Source of the DNA: Hymenobacter oligotrophus
Lineage (GTDB): Bacteria; Bacteroidota; Bacteroidia; Cytophagales; Hymenobacteraceae
Length of the DNA stretch: 64,000 nucleotides
Assembly: GCF_003574965.1 (NCBI RefSeq)
Contig: NZ_CP032317.1
Location: 62,001 to 126,000 of the forward strand
Reading direction: 5' to 3'
Below, in pieces: positions 61,460 through 64,000 of the stretch (positions within the stretch are counted from its first letter, which is position 1; every line of letters begins with the position of its first letter). Made by a program: the position numbers and the translations under genes. The notes under the pieces are model-generated. The model was given only the letters and a program-made list of their open reading frames with translations, was not told the DNA's origin and did not search any database.

Positions 61460-62449
61460 TCAAGGAGCCTGCTCGTCGGTATCGGGCAGGGCCAGACCTA
61501 GGCGCGTGGTGCGGCGGTACACCCACCAGGGGTACACCACAAAGTAGCCCACTACCAGCACCAGCGAAAGGCCGATGGCCGGCAAACTCACGGCCAGCGG
61601 GTGCCGCGGGGCCAGGCGCGTTATAAAGCCCTCCAGAAAGGCCGCTACCACAATCAGCGGCACCAGGCCGGCCATCAGGCGCATGCCGTCGCGGGCGCCG
61701 CGGCGCAGGGCCTCGCCGCGCGGGTAGCTGCCCGGAAACAGCAAGCTGTTGCCGAGCACCAGTCCCGCTCCGGCGGCCAGAATAATGCAGCTGATTTCGA
61801 TGGTGCCGTGCACCCAAATGGCCAGGGCCGATTTCAGCCCCACGCCCTGCTCGAAAAAGAAATACTGAAAGCTGCCCACCATCACGGCGTTACGAAACAG
61901 CACGAACAGCGTGCCCAAGCCGCCTATCGCGCCGAACGCAAACGTGAGCAAAGCCACGCGCACGTTGTTGAAGGCGATGTACAGAAACATGGACATTTCG
62001 GGCGCGGTGCCATACACATCGGTGGGGCGGCCGCGCCGAATGTTTTCGAGCGTAGAGTTGACGTAGGCGTCGCCCAAAATCAGGCGCACAAAGCTGTCGT
62101 CTTCGGCCGCCGACAGCGCACCTAGGCCCGCAAACAGCGAAAACAGCACAAAGGCCAGCAGCATGGGCCGCCAGTGGCGCGCCATCAGCAGGGGCAGCTC
62201 GAGGCGCCAAAACGTACCTAGGGGCTGGCGGCGCGTGCTGCGGCGGCGGTACAGTTGCTCATGAAAGCGCGCGGCCAGCTGGTTGAGGTGCTCGGTAACG
62301 GGCGCCGAGGGGTAGAACGTACGGGCGTACGCCAGGTCGTCGGTGAGGGCCACAAACCGCTCGGCCAGCTCCTCGGGCGTGCCGGCCGGGGTGTGTTCGT
62401 AAGAGTGCCACCGCTCTTGGTTGCGGCGAATGAATACAGCTTCGCGCAT
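61460..62449 (-). CDS. SpoIIM/DUF95 family membrane protein
   Basis: A 329-residue protein of the stage II sporulation M (DUF95) family, named for Bacillus SpoIIM, which takes part in septal membrane engulfment. This organism is not a spore former. An N-terminal soluble helical part (MREAVFIRRNQERWHSYE...VTEHLNQLAARFHEQLY) is followed by six or seven helices, with the family block GDAYVNSTLENI...GTAPEMSMFLYIAFNNVRVALLTFAFG and the GTIEISCIILAAGAGLVLGNSLL segment. The ATG at 62449 is used; a TTG at 62482 would add 11 residues. First gene of the cluster on this strand, divergent from RDD. Confidence 0.9.
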   Translation of the reverse strand: MREAVFIRRNQERWHSYEHTPAGTPEELAERFVALTDDLAYARTFYPSAPVTEHLNQLAARFHEQLYRRRSTRRQPLGTFWRLELPLLMARHWRPMLLAFVLFSLFAGLGALSAAEDDSFVRLILGDAYVNSTLENIRRGRPTDVYGTAPEMSMFLYIAFNNVRVALLTFAFGAIGGLGTLFVLFRNAVMVGSFQYFFFEQGVGLKSALAIWVHGTIEISCIILAAGAGLVLGNSLLFPGSYPRGEALRRGARDGMRLMAGLVPLIVVAAFLEGFITRLAPRHPLAVSLPAIGLSLVLVVGYFVVYPWWVYRRTTRLGLALPDTDEQAP

Positions 62450-62537
62450 AAAGAAACGCCCGACCAAAGGCAGCGGGCGCAAATCGTGTCAGGAAGATTA
62501 TATTTTTGAAAGTATTCTCCAATTATAGTTTGCCCCG

Positions 62538-63287
62538 ATGGCTCAGTTGCGCATCCCAACCACCCAAAACGTTACGCTCGAGTACGAAACCGCCTCTATT
62601 GGCGAACGAATTGCCGCCACCTTGCTCGACGGCGTAGTGCAAGCCGGCTGGGTTATTTTGTGGATGCTGCTGCTGTTCGGCGTGTTCGACGTGCAGACCA
62701 ACCGCAACGAGGTGCTGTTGGGCGTAATCGTGATTGGATTCGTGGTGCTGCCGCTGTTTTTGTACCACTTGGTGTCGGAGGCGCTGTGGCAGGGCCAGAG
62801 CATCGGCAAGCGCATCATGAAGGTGCGCGTTATCAGCCTGAACGGCACGCCGGCGCGCTTTACGCAGTACCTGCTGCGCTGGGTGTTGCGCCTGGTTGAT
62901 GTGAGCATGTTCTATGGCATTGTGGCCATTGCCTGCATTTTGGGCAGCGGCCGCGGGCAGCGCCTTGGCGATATGGCCGCCGGCACCGCCGTGGTACGCC
63001 TCAACCGCCGCCAAACCACCGCCGACAACTCCCTGTTCGGTTCCGATTACGACCCCAACTACCGCGTTACCTTTCCGCAGGTAGCGCAGCTCGCCGACCA
63101 CGACGTGCGCCTGATACAAGAGCTGGTAACGCAAAGCGAGAAACGCGGCGCCTACCACATCCTCGACGAAGTAGCCCAGCGCGTACGCACGCTTACCGGC
63201 ATCGAAACCACCATGCCTAACCACGAATTTTTGCTGGTGGTGCTGCGCGATTACGGCTACCTGGCCTCGCAGGCGGCGGCGCGCTAG
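62538..63287 (+). CDS. RDD-family membrane protein
   Basis: A 249-residue RDD-domain membrane protein. The family Arg-Asp-Asp residues lie in SIGERIAATLLDGVV and the later GQSIGKRIMKVRVISLNG segment; two or three helices follow (GWVILWMLLLFGVF, VLLGVIVIGFVVLPLFLYHLV, FYGIVAIACILGSG). A C-terminal soluble domain of about 90 residues (FPQVAQLADHDVRLIQELV...NHEFLLVVLRDYGYLA) is present. It is divergent from SpoIIM with an 88-base gap and belongs to the same conserved neighbourhood. RDD proteins are often thought of as transporters, but without firm evidence. Confidence 0.88.
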   Translation: MAQLRIPTTQNVTLEYETASIGERIAATLLDGVVQAGWVILWMLLLFGVFDVQTNRNEVLLGVIVIGFVVLPLFLYHLVSEALWQGQSIGKRIMKVRVISLNGTPARFTQYLLRWVLRLVDVSMFYGIVAIACILGSGRGQRLGDMAAGTAVVRLNRRQTTADNSLFGSDYDPNYRVTFPQVAQLADHDVRLIQELVTQSEKRGAYHILDEVAQRVRTLTGIETTMPNHEFLLVVLRDYGYLASQAAAR

Positions 63288-63384
63288 GTGCCAATTGGCT
63301 GCCGCCCAGGCAACAAGGCCGGCCGCGCCCAACTCCGCTGCCGTTTGGCCGTAGCAGGAGGGTAAACCTTACGCTGATACCGCC

Positions 63385-63780
63385 ATGGCTACCGATAATA
63401 GAAACGACAACGACAAATTCGATTTCGTAAAGGACAACGACCCGCGCGAGTCGCCCAACCTCAGCCCCCAGCCCGAAAACCTGCGCCGGGGCGCCGAGGT
63501 AGCCAACCAGCCCGAGGGCATACCCGGCCAAACGGCCAACCCCGGCCTGCAGGCTCCGCACCAGCAGGCGCCCAACTACGGCGATTTTGGCAAGCCCGAA
63601 AACGTGCTGCCGCAAAGCCAGGCTTCGACCTCCGGCGAAAACTTTCAGCCGTACTACGGCCAGGAAACCCCGCCCGAGCCCGACACCACTCGCCACGGCG
63701 ACACACGTTTCCGGCAGAGCGGCACCCGCAACTGGGAAACCAACGAACCCGAAAACCCGCACCAGGGCTCCGAGAGCTAA
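63385..63780 (+). CDS. disordered hydrophilic small protein
   Basis: A 131-residue hydrophilic protein without signal peptide or helices. It starts with a Asn/Asp-rich stretch (MATDNRNDNDKFDFVKDND) and is otherwise rich in Pro, Gln, Gly and Asn (PGQTANPGLQAPHQQAPNYGDFG), with no repeats. It looks intrinsically disordered. A clear terminator follows. No family is recognised. It could be a stress or desiccation protein, but nothing in the sequence shows that. Confidence 0.65.
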   Translation: MATDNRNDNDKFDFVKDNDPRESPNLSPQPENLRRGAEVANQPEGIPGQTANPGLQAPHQQAPNYGDFGKPENVLPQSQASTSGENFQPYYGQETPPEPDTTRHGDTRFRQSGTRNWETNEPENPHQGSES

Positions 63781-63810
63781 GCCCACGGGTCCTAGGTGCC
63801 TGATAGCAAT

Positions 63811-63844
63811 AAGCCCCTGCCAGCTTGCTGGCAGGGGCTTTTTA
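63811..63844 (+). terminator. terminator after the disordered-protein gene
   Basis: A 14-base stem (AAGCCCCTGCCAGC with its complement), TT loop and a T-run, 30 bases after the stop; it also faces the end of the convergent gene at the window edge. Confidence 0.87.
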
Positions 63845-63865
63845 GTAGCTAAGCAAACCGGACTG

Positions 63866-64000
63866 TTACCCGGCTGTGTGCTGCATCTTGTTTTTGCGAC
63901 CCGGCCGCACGGGTAGGCGGTCTTCGCCCTGGGCCAGCAAATCCTCGTCGCGTTCGGTTTTCTTCACCACCCAGCTTACCGAATACAGGTCTTTGCGCCG
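63866..64000 (-). CDS. C-terminal end of an unidentified protein (5' end outside window)
   Basis: The last 44 residues of a minus-strand gene that runs off the right edge; the stop is at 63866-63868. The visible part is basic and polar (RRKDLYSVSWVVKKTERDE, then DLLAQGEDRLPVRPGRK, ending NKMQHTAG). Codon choice matches the neighbours and the frame is open throughout, convergent with the preceding gene across a terminator. The protein cannot be identified from this piece. Confidence 0.6.
   Translation of the reverse strand, partial: RRKDLYSVSWVVKKTERDEDLLAQGEDRLPVRPGRKNKMQHTAG

Overview
The window is 64 kb of a GC-rich (about 60% by eye) Bacteroidota chromosome, most likely Hymenobacter or a close Cytophagales relative. 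The grounds are a SusC/SusD pair, a complete alternative complex III (actABCDEF) joined to a caa3-type oxidase, Bacteroidota-type promoters (TTTG, about 19-21 nt, TAnnTTTG), almost no Shine-Dalgarno sequences, signal peptides and lipoboxes throughout, and dense short palindromic repeats. The genus is an inference; the phylum is well supported. I see no prophage, insertion sequence, CRISPR array or rRNA operon.

Layout. 0-3.4 kb: glyoxylate shunt (end of malate synthase, then isocitrate lyase) converging on RNase D. 4-8.5 kb: an orphan SusC/SusD outer-membrane uptake pair. 8.6-17.4 kb: mixed single genes (secreted MsrB, M14 zinc peptidase, QueA, an exported methyltransferase-like protein, small secreted or lipid-anchored proteins) and a tRNA-Lys with a clear promoter and terminator. 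17.5-25.6 kb, minus strand: PriA, a YyaL/DUF255 thioredoxin-fold protein, a GSCFA protein with an AT-hook tail, and the ribosomal operon rpsF-rpsR-rplI.

25.9-43 kb is the core of the window: an aerobic respiratory cluster. From one consensus promoter, actA-F (quinol:cytochrome c oxidoreductase) and coxB-coxA form one unit ending in a strong terminator. Next come ctaA and ctaB (heme A synthesis), two coxC genes, coxD, a Sco copper chaperone broken by a frameshift in a G6 run, a DUF420/CtaM-like protein and an 84-residue exported CxxC protein. Together they would move electrons from menaquinol through ActB/ActA/ActE hemes to the CuA and heme-copper centres and supply the heme and copper for assembly.

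43-54.6 kb: a very large NtrY-like histidine kinase without a neighbouring regulator, a 1,199-residue predicted outer-membrane protein, a DEDDh exonuclease, a lipoprotein and a GH20 hexosaminidase. 54.7-63.3 kb: a DUF58 / MoxR / DUF4350 / DUF4129 / two paralogous membrane proteins / SpoIIM cluster, with an RDD gene divergent from it. This gene set recurs in distant phyla but has no settled function. The window closes with a disordered small protein and the end of an unidentified minus-strand gene.

Beyond the genes, the hexamer CCTAGG is strikingly frequent: about 70 copies by hand count, roughly a third of them in the approximately 6 kb of non-coding DNA. Several families of palindromic repeats sit in intergenic gaps.
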